A stretch of 6,512 bases of DNA from an uncultured Chromatiaceae bacterium (lineage in GTDB: Bacteria > Pseudomonadota > Gammaproteobacteria > Enterobacterales > Alteromonadaceae), in the NCBI GenBank assembly GCA_946481195.1, contig CAMLNG010000219.1, positions 1 to 6,512 of the forward strand. The letters run 5' to 3'. Below, piece by piece: positions 6,443-6,512 of this stretch (position 1 is the stretch's first letter; each line of letters begins with the position of its first letter). The notes under the pieces are model-generated. The model made no database searches and was not told where the DNA came from. It saw nothing but the letters and a program-made list of their open reading frames with translations. The translations under genes were made by a program, and so were the position numbers.

Positions 6443-6512
6443 GTGACAGCATTTGAACCGGAACACCGGGCTCGGCTGATGCAATGGCAGTCGGCGCAGC
6501 AGGCTGGTCTGC
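6443..6512 (+). CDS. Start of an unrecognised third operon gene (3' end outside window)
   Basis: An open frame begins at GTG 6443, five bases after AAGGA (6433-6437) and 18 bases after the alpha-E stop, and runs off the window. Only 23 residues are visible, beginning MTAFEPEHRARLMQW. They are polar with Arg, Gln and Trp and show no signal peptide or known motif. In many genomes the ATP-grasp/alpha-E pair is followed by a transglutaminase-like protease, but such proteins usually begin with a short beta-rich stretch that is not evident here, so I do not assign it. Shared strand, ribosome site and spacing make it a likely member of the same operon. Confidence 0.6.
   Translation, partial: MTAFEPEHRARLMQWQSAQQAGL

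Overview
The window is a densely packed, single-strand (+) stretch of a gammaproteobacterial chromosome. The 5' two thirds is the conserved stationary-phase/survival block surE - pcm - yqaA - nlpD - rpoS, in that order. The pattern of yqaA between pcm and nlpD, together with the RpoS and NlpD sequences, suggests a member of the Alteromonadales or a relative (a Rheinheimera/Alishewanella-like organism is a guess from gene content, not a demonstrated assignment). No mobile element, tRNA, rRNA or CRISPR array is visible.

Region 1 (1-3757): surE is cut by the window start. surE and pcm overlap by one base (TGATG), yqaA uses a TTG start behind a good Shine-Dalgarno, and nlpD starts eight bases before the end of yqaA, so the first four genes look translationally coupled or at least cotranscribed. 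NlpD is a lipoprotein with LysM and a catalytically degenerate LytM domain (division amidase activator). rpoS follows 78 bases later with no terminator between them. The block ends in a strong intrinsic terminator at 3774-3804.

Region 2 (3758-4003): a 246-base intergenic region. After the terminator it carries a full consensus match to a sigma-54 (-24/-12) promoter at 3900-3915, abutted by an 8-bp inverted repeat. This is the most notable regulatory signal of the window.

Region 3 (4004-6512): a second operon, encoding a circularly permuted type 2 ATP-grasp protein, an alpha-E domain protein, and the first 23 codons of a third gene not recognised here. The ATP-grasp/alpha-E pair belongs to a widespread but functionally uncharacterised family proposed from comparative genomics to make peptide or amide bonds. 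The genes are spaced 3 and 18 bases apart. The juxtaposition of a predicted sigma-54-dependent amidoligase-type operon directly behind rpoS (where many gammaproteobacteria have mutS or other genes) is the best candidate here for an undescribed system.
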